A stretch of DNA of 64,000 nucleotides from Nymphaea colorata (taxonomy: Eukaryota > Streptophyta > Magnoliopsida > Nymphaeales > Nymphaeaceae). The stretch's first letter is position 1. The number at the start of each line of letters is the position of its first letter. Location of the stretch: the NCBI RefSeq assembly GCF_008831285.2, contig NC_045138.2:14768571-14832570 (forward strand). Reading direction: 5' to 3'. Under the pieces are notes generated by a model. It searched no databases and was not told the origin of the DNA. It worked only from the letters and a program-made list of their open reading frames with translations. Positions 12,120 through 24,434 of the stretch are shown piece after piece. Position numbers and translations under genes: made by a program.

Positions 12120-15100
12120 TTATTGCCCAGTTTGCGCTGACGATCCCACTGAGGCCTTTTCCTCCCCCCGCACGTCGTACTTCTCAAATACCTTCTCCCG
12201 GTTTTCTGACCACCAAGTCTCCGCTTGGCGCTCGGAAAACCTTTTCCGGCTGGGAAAATTCATCACAGCCGTTAGATAAAGGGACTCAAAAACAACGAGT
12301 GGAAACAAGCAAAAACCAGGAAAATCACCTGACCTCTGCTGAAAATGATTTTAAAAGGAGAAAAAAAAATCCTAGGATGACTAACAAAAAAGGATTTAGA
12401 AGAAAATAGGTAATAAAGTTGTTGAATGACTACCTGAATCTCACTCGCTTGATATCCTTGGTGCCGTCCCGAAGTGCCAACAAGGTTATATATACACCAG
12501 GTTCATACTGTTCAATCCATTCGGCTTCGACCTGATTACCACCAGCCAACGTGGGGATGGAGCCCTTTGTGCCATTCTGGACGGGTTCGGACTCTGCTCG
12601 CGTAGTTCCTGTTGAACTCTTTGCTAGTGGCAAATTTTCTTCACCATTTTGCATTGTTGAGTTTTCTGGCTCTCTCAAATGAGAATTTGTGCTGTTGGTT
12701 GCAACTCGATCATCTCCCAGCGAGTGTGTCTGGCCTGAAAGGCCAGTTAAATTTGGAGGTTCTGCAGGTTGATAGTGGTTTGCATGGACATGGTGTTGGT
12801 TCTCTTCACTGGCAGCAGGTCGGTGAACGGTGCTAGGCTCCACCCCATTGGGCACGTACATTGGTCTCAAACCGTCGTTGTCATAAACTCCAGGTGGGAG
12901 CCTCTCAGCCATATCCTTTAGCTAAACCCCATTAAAAAAAAAAAAAGATAATCATATTAGCACGAAATCAAGAATGCAGTGACCATTAGTACAATAAGCA
13001 AACAAAATCAGGGAATGGTAGCAGTAGCACAAATTCATTGCTTAAGCACCCTACACAACTGCCTGCTGATGACGCATATATGGATTAGACAAAATCATGT
13101 CCAAAGCGATTTGATCAAAGAAAAGGACTGGATGAGATGTGAAGAGACATCGGACACGTGGTTGCAGTTTGCTAACTTTTCAAGGGCATACAGAAGCAGA
13201 GCCTCCAGTGAATCATCGGTCCCCTTAAGGATATCACCATGTGAAAAAGCGGGTATTTTAATATTCTGAAAGGTAGACAACAGTTGCGTGAGGTAGCTGG
13301 ACGGCTCACATTGTCGTAACCAGGAGAATGTACTCAAGCAAAGAAGTGACCCCCATGTTACGTTCTTTGATAATAAAATGGGAAGGGAGATTAACTCCCA
13401 GAAGTCTTCCATCGGAAAGAAGCGACCCCCATGTGAGCATCATGCCTTAAAAACAAACTTCTCATATTCTCATCTGGTAAGTGAGCCCTAATCATGCGAA
13501 ATTCAACATTAACAATGTGTGCAAATGCCCAAGATCCATTATTATGTATAGTTAACTTACTAATGAAAGGCTTCTAGATTTTCTGTTTTCTAAAGGCCAA
13601 TATTCCAGGGTAGCTTAGTATTATGTCGTAACCTAACCGCAGAAATAACTTAACACGTAGCTGCAGAAATAACTTAACACGTGTTCTAATATCACTATAC
13701 CAAACCCACAAAAGGCGTAGTAGACTGTCTGCCCTTCCAAAGCTATAGCACGTCGGTTTAGTAACCTATATTAGCCCTTCAAATACCACCCTCCTGAAAG
13801 AGTGTGCTATTTATCACTCAAGAACATGGCATTTTAAAACAGATTAATGATTAACCATACATCCTCCATATATGGGTCTTTCACCATCAATTGCGTGCAT
13901 GCACCATCATACCACAGATGTCATTCTTTCTATTGTTTTAGAACATTTCTGCAGGAATGGAACTACAAGGTCTATAACACAGATTAGCAAAGATGACAAA
14001 AAATTTACCTGTGCAGTTAAGGATTTAATTACTTCTTTAGCTGCCTTGCACTTTGCAGATTCTTCAGCAGCCAGTGACATAGCCTCCTGAGCCTTTTTTG
14101 CAGATTTCTGCAGCTCATATTCTTGGAATTCACATTTTTGCCTGAGACTCTCAACCTAGAGGACAAGAGCGAAGACATACAAAATGATGATGATATCCAC
14201 TGGAGAAAGAAAAAATCCGATATGCAAGTAATTCCTTTACCTGGGTCCGTAACTTCTGCACTTCCTGACTCAAAAGTTCATTTGTCCTTTTAAGTCCATC
14301 AGCAATACTTTTAGAAAAGGAAAGCCCTCCTCCTGTTGGAACAGGGGTCACAGAACGAGGAGGACTGGACTTCCTTGAAAAAGGTGACACAGCTCGAGAA
14401 TTCATCACAGATTGCAGAGCTGGAGTGCTCAATGGCTTGGGAATAACACGAGCTACTGCACCTGGTAAAGAAATGTCTTTAAACTGTAACAAAGCAGCCA
14501 TCTGTGAAGGTAGAATTGGCGACAAGGAATCAGGTTTCTTGCCATGTCTGTTTGCTTTGCTGTCTGTATATTCAACAAGGTCCGATTTAGAAGATTTGAT
14601 CTCAAGCCTGTCTAACCTGTCTTTGTTTTCGCCCGATAGACGAGGTACAACACTCTTTTTGTTATTACCACCACCTTCTGATATTTTGCTAAGTTTGAAG
14701 TAACAAGAATCACAAACACGATATGCTTTTCCAGGGTTAGGAGACAAAGCTGCTCTTAATGCTTTTTTGGAGCTGCAGGAATGACAATGAACAAGCCCAC
14801 AATTGTAGCAATGATGTTTCTTTCTCGTAAAGCCAAATGCCTGCCTGCATGCTGAGCATTGCGATTGGTCATTGGCAGATACCCACCTATGAAGACATAT
14901 AGCAGCAGTAAAGTTTGAGCCACAACAGATGTGTTTAACGTGCCTATCTTTCAGGGCTTCAACAAGTGTGGGTGATTTCCGATCTTCAATATCCCCATGG
15001 CCTAATCTTCCATTAGCTCCTTTTCCCCAAGTATAGACTTCATTTCTTGACGTCAAGGCGGCAACGTGGTAGGAACCACAGGAAATTTCTTCAATGGATT

Positions 15101-18100
15101 CACTTACAAGCTTATCTTCTATTAAACAAGGTACCTTGCCATCAGACTGAGGGTTGCCAAGCTGACCATAAACAGTACTGCCCATGGTGAAAACATGCCC
15201 CGATGTAGTCAGTCCAACTGTAAGGCTATGTCCACATGCCACCTTATGAAAGTTATACTCAATAAGGGAAGGCACACAAGTAGGAACAGTCCGTGTCTCT
15301 TTGTCTCCATGGCCAAGACGGTTCTTGTCTCCATCGCCCCAGGTGAACAACTTACCTGAGGAAAGGCTAGCACTAGATTGTGTCACAATGACCTCTACAA
15401 CTGCAGCAGTATGCCATACTCCACATGCCACTGCAATTGTCCTCAGCCCCTTCAAAGATTCAACTTCCTTTGGGAACCAAACACTTGCTCGGTCACCATG
15501 CCCCAAGACACCAAAGGTCCCATCACCAAAAGTAAATAATTGCCCAGTTGAAGTTATTAAGGCAGTATGCCATGCACCACAAGAAACTGCCGCAACCTGG
15601 ATTCCTTCCAGAGGTCCACAAACTCTCTTGGGTATCCAGTGGCTAACATCACTGCCATGGCCAAGAAGTCCGGCATTATGTGTGCCATCACCCCATGTGA
15701 AAAGATCACCGGCCAGAGTAACTGCACAAGTATGGAACTCACCACAAGCGACAAAATCAACATTACAAGCTGCAAATGACTCGATAAGCCGAGGCTGACT
15801 AGCGTCCATTAAAACCCCATGCCCAAGCCGGCCACCAGATTCCTCACCCCAGGTATAAACTTCACCTTGTCTGCTGACAAGTGCAGCATGTCTACCCCCA
15901 CAAGAAACACCATGAACATCCAACAAAATGTTTGATTCAAGAGGCCTAGGAACCAATAGGTCAATCCTAGGAGCTCTACCATTAACATTATTCAGAGAAG
16001 CATCAGACAAGATTTGCCCCCAGACGTACACATCTCCTAAAGCATCACAATCGTCCTGAGCAGAACCCTGACTAGAAGAGCTAGGGGCACTTGAAACACT
16101 GACTCGGTATACATCTGAACTTGCTCCTCTAACTTGCATATTTGTATTATCTATCCCTACATCTGATCTAACTGAAGTCGTCACACTCTCAAAAGATTGA
16201 GCTCTCCTCGAGTTTTCTATGCTCACACTGGTGGAACTTTTCTGAGAGCTGATCTCTATGGTGTTACCAAGCGAAATTTCGCTTGGACTGCTAGATGTGA
16301 GAACACAATTATCCTGAAAATTTACCATGAATATGGACATCACTGTAAAGTTGGGAATTTTTCATCAATTTATTTATCAAGATTTAGCACAGGGGACTCC
16401 AAAAGGCTTAAAGCAAAAATCAAAGCAGAAAACAACATTTTTTCGAAACCAAATATTATTTTCCATAGATGCTACAAATATATACATATGACATATCATT
16501 TGTATATATGTATGTATATACACATGCAAAGCATGAATACACACAGCCCCACAACACACACATATAAATAATATGGTCAGCAGCACAAGGTGACATGAAA
16601 CAGAAAAGAGCAACTGCAACTATCAATAAAAATATGGCAGTCAAACTAGAGAAAAAGTTTACATCAAAATATAGGCCTCCATCACTCCGGCCATCTATTT
16701 TTGACCGCCCCCTTTGGCCAGAAGAAATCAATGCCTTCAGTCCAGCAAACCAAACTTCAGCCTCAATCTTATCCTTGCAGATCTACAGAACCGAATAGAA
16801 GATATATTTTGCTAAGAATCAGATAATTTTGACTTAGAGAAGCCAAGCATAAAAAAAAGCAAAAAAGAACTTACCAGATCAAGAGACTGCTCACCATTGT
16901 CATAGATCAACGAAAAGGACAGATAATCCTTCTCAGGGCATAAATTTCGCTTGAAAATTGGCTGGAAAAAGCATTCGTGAAATTTTATTAATAGAGACAA
17001 GGATCTTCTCCGACAAAAAAGTTTTCTTTCTTCAGAATGTAAGAGACTTTAACTATATTTGAAACAGAAGCCAATCAAATTCTTCTTAAACACTAACAAG
17101 AATTTCAATAATCAAACAAGTGACTAACCGTTCTTTGTCCAGGAACAATTTTGGAGATTGATGCAATCTTTAGCTTTTTTTCTTCACCACTTGAAAACCA
17201 GATCAAAGTTGATTCATCCTAAAAAGCAGATAGTCCAATAAATTAGGAATTTATAGGAGATTAAGGAACCAGAGGTCCCAAGTTGTGATGTAAATGTCTC
17301 AGCAGACACATGATTCATACTAAATACTGCTGTAAAACTATAAATAAAATCTGAGAATATCTTAACATAGCAATGTACAATGACTGCTATGAACTGAAAA
17401 TGAGCCCTTTCATCTGTTCATGTAAAATTTACCATGTCCACGTGTCCAAAAATTTTGAAAATTGCCGTGTCCCCGTACCCGCACCCATGTGACATAGATA
17501 TGTATATGTATTTGTTGTGTACAGTTAGAGAGATAGAGATACTTCCAATAGAAAGAAAAAGGATGTGAGAGCATAAATGCATCAAAAAGTAGAAGCACTG
17601 AGCAATCACAAAAATCATACAACAAAGAAAATTATATCATGTTAAAAATTTGAACATTCAGTCAAATCCTAGAAAAGTGATCAACATGTAAAGATAATGG
17701 CCTACACACAAAATTGAAAATGAAAAATGTATTGATGCAAAGCGTGATTATCTGTGATAATCTTCTAAACACTAAGCAGTCCTGTTTTCAGATGGCCAAG
17801 ATGAAGGATGACATTGAGGCACTTAATATGGAACTCTGCATCAGAATTATGCAACCCTTAAGTAGTTGAAATCTCTTATTTAACTTTAAATTGGAATTCA
17901 ACACACTCATCAGGCAATGGGCTTTCCACTCACACATATATTTTGGAGTGTCTATCTTCCTATTCATATTGTATGCCTCATTCCCTGATTTCCATTGTTC
18001 TTTATCTCACACTAATAGCACGGACACAGAAATTTGTGGAATGCAGTAGGAATGAAGATTCTCTTTCCGTATAACATACAGGAAATAACTGTCATTTACT

Positions 18101-19432
18101 GCACCCATTTTATTGACGAATAACACTTCGATTAACCATCTTGTGCATTGATGAAACGCAAAATTTTCTGCTCTTAAAACCCAGATAGCAATATGCTAAA
18201 TCAGAAAGGAGATATAGCAAGAAATAAGTATCCGAACAAGAGATAAAGACAACGAAGGAGATAGAAACCTACTTTAGAAAGTCTAAATGGGCAGAACTTT
18301 GGCTTCCCCTTGCGGCCATACTTCAGCAACTGAGTGCCTTTCTTCAAAGCAATAAGGGCCTTAAAACAGAGAAATATTAAAAAAAAAATCAGCCAAATAA
18401 AAGCAGAAAATGTACGAGGTAGAAAAAAGATAGCCGGATAAAAAATTCCAGATTTTAACTGCATGAACAAGGCATCTAGAGTGACTTATTATTCCACACA
18501 ACAAAAACTAAAAAGCAAGTAAATGATATAGAAGATAACAATCATTTGCTCTTAATTGTTCACAGTTGCAAATATTCTAAAGTACATAAACCACAAATTT
18601 CTTCTGGAAGCCAAGGTAGTCCATAATCAGATGCGCTAGCAGAACCCGATGCTCGAAGTCGCAGATCATCGATACAGCAAGAAAGAACCGTACACAGCAA
18701 AAAATCCAGCGTCACCAGAGCGGATGAACAAGTACCAAGAAGTTCCACTGACGTTTCTCTCTGTAATCCATTGTCATACAGTTGATCACTAGCTTTAAAA
18801 TTCTCGGAAAACCGTTCTCCAAACCACATCAGAACAATGGCAATGCATCATGATCAAATACAGTTTTTATCCTCTGACACTGTGAAATGTGAAAGACTTA
18901 CTCAGGGCTCCCTCTCCACTCCCTTTTTCCGTAGGAAAAAAAAAAGAGCAAACTGAAGAGAACACAAACCTAATAAAAGGAATTCATACAAATAGCATAT
19001 GCAAGATGGTAAAATGTAAATACATTCCGAGAAAGTAAAAATTATAAATCCGTGGCTCCATTTAGCATACAAAACCTTGAACAAGAATGAAAACAGAGTA
19101 ACAGGATGATCGTTTTGCCTCCGTAAAAGTACGTTCTCGGTTCAACTTTTTCAATTTTTCGATCTTAGTCTACCATGTGAATCAAATAACTTGGAACACG
19201 AAGAAGAAGCCCACAATGTCAAAGAAACAAACTCTCAAACCTTCAAGAAACCTTCAAAGGGTGCGGCACCTCTCGCATTTCAAAGTCACAAACAACTCTA
19301 CCTCATCCAAGTCAATGAGGGGAGAGGCACAGAAAACACGATAAAAGAGGGACGAAGTCGGAGAAAAATGAAAGATCAAATCACCTGCTCGATATCTCGC
19401 TCAGAACTCCCATAGCTAGCAAGATCTGCCAT
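12120..19432 (-). CDS. PRAF1: PH, RCC1 and FYVE domain protein with C-terminal BRX domain (PRAF/RLD family)
   Basis: The family binds phosphoinositides through PH and FYVE domains, carries an RCC1 propeller with proposed GEF activity, and uses its BRX domain to bind partners such as LAZY proteins in polarity and gravitropism. Nine exons (minus): 19385-19432, 18273-18359, 17129-17218, 16875-16961, 16663-16782, 14241-16313, 14009-14155, 12434-12921, 12120-12249. All are GT-AG, totalling 1089 aa against about 1100 in Arabidopsis PRAF1. Start [16 protein letters not shown] matches the family. Domains: PH ~17-137 ([31 protein letters not shown]); RCC1 repeats ~240-617 (repeated GRLGHG, CGxWHT, YTWG); variant FYVE ~624-687 ([18 protein letters not shown]); coiled coil ~805-895; BRX ~1025-1080 ([40 protein letters not shown]). 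The [10 protein letters not shown] variant in place of RRHHCR is normal in this family. Which PRAF paralogue it is remains undecided. Confidence 0.95.
17420..17497. mobile_element. Single end of the CTATGTCAC hAT-type miniature family, copy 2 (truncated)
   Basis: The stretch ending ATGTGACATAG (17488-17497) is the reverse complement of CTATGTCACAT, the left end of the element at 4785. It is followed inward by the same CGTACCCGCACCC words. No matching opposite end or target duplication was found within several hundred bases, so this is probably a deletion relic. It lies between the first exons of the PRAF gene (intron 17219-18272). Confidence 0.55.
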
Positions 19433-22035
19433 TCCATGTGAGACACTTTGCCGCCTGACGCCACCGCCCGCCGAGCACAACCCGTTCGACCACCCCGCAT
19501 CAGGTTCCGCCGCTCCGGGACGCGGTTCTTCATAGACTCCACAGCCTCCACCGGCGGATTGACATCAATCTCCGATCTCAGAAGCCCTATCACCACAAAA
19601 AACTGCGAGAAACCCTAGTCCTCCACAACTCTCCCAGCTAGAAATACTCTTCCTTGCTTCCGCGCCACAGTCCCCCACTCTCCTCGCCGCGAAAAATCAC
19701 TGAAGCGGGAAGACACATGCAGCGCTTTCACGGGATATCCACTAAGGGAAAAAAAGAGGAGCAATGCTCCGCAATGAAGGTACGGGAAGCATCCACGTCG
19801 AGTCTTCTGATCAAACGGCTGGTACAGGCAGGTGGCCGGAGGAGTCAGACTCCGGCGGTGAAGAGAGGGAAAAAAGATCGCCGGAGAACTCGGATTCCGG
19901 TCGTAAAGAAACAGAGAAAATATAGGAAAAATGCAAAAAAAAATAGCAAATAAATTACAAAATGAGATATAAGAGAGAGCGGAAGTGCAGTAAACGCTCG
20001 CACGGAAACGGAAGACTCTTTCTCTCTCTTCCTCCCTCTTTCTTCCTCTCCCGAAATGATCGCGCCCGGGGTCCTTGTGCCCGTAGTAACTTGGGTCTGA
20101 TCTCGTCAGCCTGCGTTACGAAACTACCCTCCGTTTTAACTTTTATTACCTTCTTGTATTGCCTATTCTCTCTCTTTCGTCCTCTCGCCGGCGGAAAATT
20201 AGAGGAGGCTGGTTGAGTTTCATCTGAAATTCGGAATAACTCTTGACTTCTTTATTATTTCTATTAACCTACATTCTTAGGAGCATATTATGTGTTACTG
20301 CCCCAAACAAGGTAACATACGTTATGCACTCGAAATGATTAAAATGCTAAATGGAAGATCCACTCTTTACGAGGGAAAAAGTGAATTTTGAAAATTTTTC
20401 CTTACAAAATTATCCCTATAGTGAAAGGTGGGATCAGGTCATCCTTTCTTGTTCATTTGAAACATATCCTTTCTTGTCATGAGTTAATTCGAATTCGGCT
20501 AAATGGGAAAGGCGATGTCATGTGAAATTATTGAAGTTTCTGAATTTCTAATGACATTCTAATACCCCAGGTTAGGTATTGAAAAACTTTTAAAGATACA
20601 AGTTCTTATGGGCAACTGAAATTTCACCTAAATCTGGATTTTGGAGGCAAAATCGTTTAGTGGTTGACGCATGTTTGTGCGAAAGTCAAACTTGGGTTTA
20701 ATTCATTGTCATGGAGAAGAATTTCCCCCGAGATACAGAATTTCAGGTTTAATTCATTGTTCAGCCCCCCGTCCTTTGAACTTCTTCCCGAAAACCGCCT
20801 CGAAGTAATTGGCGGTATATTGCCGCCAACAATCTAGGGTTCAACTCCTGCCAAACCGCAGGGACATTTTACGATAAAGTCAAGGATAGTTGCGTCATTT
20901 CGCACAGGAAAGAACGCCCCCGGCGACCATGACGCATCTTTTACCCGCCCTCGTGGACTTTTTGTCGGCTCTTACTGCGCTTTCCACGATTCCGATATTG
21001 TCCTTGAATATTTTTATTTTGTCATCAACAGTTCTGGTTCGGTATGGGCCCACGGACCCGGACTAGAGAAGATGGATCCAGCTTCGATATGAAAACGATA
21101 TACACTCTGAATTTGGTTTAAGACGTTCCAAATCTCATGGTTCCCTGAGTTTTAACCAAATCCAAACGCACGATCTAATGCTAAAACCCGATCGAAATTG
21201 GACTCTTACAAGGGCAGATTTTCAAGGTCCAGAACTCGCGAATTCTCCAATCTTGTCGGACCGAGCAGCCAATCCAAAATCCACCCAACATCGGTTTTGT
21301 TTGGACTAACTCGGTCTCAGTTCAGACCATAATATTTGGGTCCAATCAAGATTATCCAAACGGAATTTGATCCAACAAGGGTTCGGGTCACGGGGCAGGA
21401 CTCGCAGTTTTGGTTCGCAAGGGCATTTCAGGCAATTTCTACAGTGCTTGGGAAATGAAAGTAAGTTAATGCAATACTTTTCAAAGCATGAGGAGGTGAA
21501 CTGGTGATTGGGATTGGCTGATTTGACGTCTTAGCGTGCAGTTGATTTGGTCATCAAGTCAGAGCGGTGGGCGCGTTGAACGGGTCGGGTCAAAATTGTA
21601 TTCAAATCTGGATCTTCACAAAAAAGACGGATTCCAACCAATGTCTCTTGCTCGATACGTATCGCGGTCTTTCGTTCTTAACGTGAAGAAACGTTGAAAA
21701 TTTTGTTGCTTTGGAAAGCTTCCAATCCTGATTGCCTTGTAAAATACAAGGCAAAGTTATTTCCGGTGAACCGAGGGGCTCATCATATTGCATGCAGAAC
21801 TGATCGCCTGGGTTATGATATGAGACTTCGCAGTGTTTCGATGGGAATGCATTGAACTTTGAAGGAAAAGGGTGGGACCCACAGCCTTTTCAAGTACAAC
21901 TATTTTGGCCAACCAACAAAAAGAAGTTGAACTTCCGAAACCAAGAATATTCATGCTTAACCTGACTTTCCTAATACCGACTATTTAACATAATTTTCAC
22001 GATTTCGGTTGGTTTGCTTGTAGAGTTTATGTACA

Positions 22036-22038
<3 letters not shown>

Positions 22039-22072
<34 letters not shown>

Positions 22073-22098
22073 AAACAAGAGAGAGAGAGAGAGAGAGA
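22039..22098. repeat. (AT)n followed by (GA)n microsatellite
   Basis: An uninterrupted TA tract (22039-22071) is followed within a few bases by a GA tract (22078-22098). It directly borders hairpin element copy B. Confidence 0.9.
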
Positions 22099-22099
22099 C

Positions 22100-22310
22100 C
22101 CATCGGGTAGGAGACTCTTAGTTGTTTGATCTTTTTAAAATTGATAGCTAAGAGAAAATCAAGTAAAAAAATGATATAGAATATTGTAGTCACCCATAAT
22201 TTTTTTCCTTGATTTTACCTCAACCATTCATGTTAGAAAATTAATTACTAAGATGATTCTTTATTGGTATGGACCTAAGAATCCCTTACTTACCAGTTTT
22301 TTTCTCTCTC
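22100..22310. mobile_element. Small hairpin element (MITE-like), copy B
   Basis: This shares word order with copy A at 9.66 kb: CTTAGT..GTTTGATCTTTT, then GATTTTACCTCAACCATTCA, then GGACCTAAGAATCC. It contains a short internal inverted repeat (AAAATCAAG / CTTGATTTT). It lies between two (TA)n tracts (22039-22071 and 22316-22337). Ends are approximate. Confidence 0.5.
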
Positions 22311-22684
22311 TCCATATATATATATATATATATATATGTGGTAAATAGGTAAGACAAAATTGATTGTTCAAGTATTTGTGCTGTTTCTCCTTACCGTAAA
22401 GATTTTGACAATAATTTTATGCTGAAATAGTCAACCTTTTGAGTTTAGTTATTGGTTTCTATGGCGTCAAATAGGAAATTTAAGACAGCGGTATGTTATT
22501 CCTGAATCAATTAATTAAAATCAATTGTTTAAGGCTGCATCATCCAATATTAAAATTTATTAACAGTAGAAAAATCAATGTTTTTTTTTTCTAAAAAGAG
22601 CTTAAATTAAAACATTTTTATGTTTCATCAGCATTTACAAACACATTAGAATGTTTACATGTTGTTTAAATTTTTTTTTTAACA

Positions 22685-22765
22685 AAAAATTAAGAGGTTT
22701 TGTTTTTATCTCTGACCTAAGTGGCTTGAGATATACCGAGTTTCCTAATATTTGTATATGCTTAG
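22685..22765. mobile_element. Lone terminal-repeat relic related to the 23.8-kb inverted-repeat element
   Basis: The words TCTCTGACCTAAGTGGCTTG then AGATATACCGAGTTTCC are a diverged copy of the right terminal repeat at 24125-24165 (CCTGACCTAATAGTCTGGGA, then TGTACCAATTTTCC). The partner end was not located with confidence. Confidence 0.4.
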
Positions 22766-23020
22766 ATTGTGTCATGTTGCTTAAGAGTGTCTTCCCATGT
22801 TTCAACCTTTTTCTTTCACATAAATCTAATTGTGAACAAGGTATAACATGTGATGATAGCACTTAGAATGAGTGAAAAGACTTTCGAGACAAGAAAAAGG
22901 AGAGGCACAATCATGTTAGATGATTAAAACTTAAAAAAATAACCACTGACATTAACAATATATAATCATGTTAGTGCTCAATTTATAGATTTTTAGCCAT
23001 ATGGCATTCAGCAGCATTGA

Positions 23021-23022
<2 letters not shown>

Positions 23023-23068
<46 letters not shown>
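23023..23068. repeat. (TA)n microsatellite
   Basis: About 46 bp of uninterrupted alternating T and A. It is one of several such tracts that sit beside miniature elements in this region. Confidence 0.95.
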
Positions 23069-23069
<1 letters not shown>

Positions 23070-23789
23070 CTAGTCCGTCCCTGAAGAACCATATTTGACA
23101 TTAAGCTATTTAAGATGGATGGTTGAAAAAAAAACGAAAAAAAAGTTATTAATTAATATATGATCAAATGTTTAGGGTGTTGAATATTGACGAATGAAAA
23201 TATGTGTGTGTGTGCGTGCACACGCCATCTTTGCACATGAAGATGACATTCGCTTAATAAATTCCTCGAAGAAAAAGCACAAAACATGTTAAAAATGGTT
23301 GTATGACTTGATATAAAATTTGGAGGATGTGCATATGGATGTGCTAGAAAGTTTTTGATTTGGTCCAAAAATAATTAGGAAGCAAAAGAAGAGAAACAAT
23401 TAAGATCCGCGGCCTAATTTGCCTAGACTTCAACCTCCGTACCTTTGGTCGCCATTTATGGCAGCATAATAATAGACAGTAGAGAGTGACAGGACTGGTG
23501 AGCAGGCCTAGCGGGCACACAAACTTGATCCATCTACTCTTCTCTACAATTGGGATCGGGCGAATCGACTTTAACTTTACGTGTTATGTGTTTAACCAAC
23601 ACGAGAGTTACAATTCTTCAAACTTAATCTAACATATAAAATAAAAGCTAAGATCATGCATACATCTTTTCAAATAATCTAGCGTCTAGATTTAAAAAGA
23701 GAGTTGGTAGCTTCCAAAGGAGGAAGAAAGAATGAACTCTCTAGCAGTGTGTGTATATATATATATATATATGTGTGTGGAGAGGCACT

Positions 23790-24165
23790 GAAAGATTTTG
23801 GTACATTTCAGACCGTTAGGTCAGAGATTAAAAAAAAAAGCTAGGCCCTTTAAATTTTTGTTAAAAATGTCATAAATAAAATATATATATCTATATTTAT
23901 AAAAACTGTTTTGACATGAAACATGCTTTGATTAAAGTTGTTTTATGAAAAATATAGATTTTTCTGCTATCAAAATGTTGATGTTTATGGCAGCCGTTCA
24001 TTTTTTTCTTATAAAAACACTATTAAACTTCAAGAAATGATCAACTTAATCTTAAGGTCATATTGGCAATATTAGATAGCAAAAAAAAAACAGACTTTAA
24101 TCACTCCATTAAAGTGATCTGGTTTTGTCCCCTGACCTAATAGTCTGGGATGTACCAATTTTCCT
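23790..24165. mobile_element. Miniature inverted-repeat element with ~35-bp diverged TIRs
   Basis: The left arm TTGGTACATTTCAGACCGTT then AGGTCAGAGATTA pairs with the right arm, read in reverse complement as TTGGTACATCCCAGACTATT then AGGTCAGGGG. The interior is AT-rich and non-coding. Both arms are flanked outward by GAGAG words and (TA)n(TG)n tracts, suggesting that the true ends lie inside or beyond the microsatellites. The superfamily is unresolved because no clean target duplication is visible. Confidence 0.65.
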
Positions 24166-24384
24166 CTCTTTTTCGCTTTATATATATATATATATACACA
24201 CACAGAGATACAAAATGTCAGAGATTACCAAATTATTAACATAAAACAACATATTGCTAAAAAATGGTTATGATTTATACTGTAACAATAGTTCATTGTA
24301 CATTTACCTGCAGTTTATAGGTTTTTATGGCAGTTTTTAAATTTAAAACACCTGATAGCATTCAGCATCTTGCATATTTGAATT

Positions 24385-24434
24385 CACACACGCGCACACA
24401 CACACACATGTGTGTGTGTGTGTGTGTATATATC
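24385..24434. repeat. (CA)n-(TG)n palindromic microsatellite
   Basis: A (CA)n run interrupted once by CGCG meets a (TG)n run at a central CATG and continues into TATATAT. The result is about 50 bp of strictly alternating pyrimidine-purine that is also self-complementary over its (CA)/(TG) core. Confidence 0.95.

Noticed and set aside
13639-13682. Tandem 20-bp word GCAGAAATAACTTAACACGT at 24-bp spacing
   Set aside because: Real, but a trivial two-copy repeat within a PRAF intron with no evident significance.
15301-15798. 165-codon plus-strand open frame
   Set aside because: Antisense shadow of the RCC1 repeats of PRAF.
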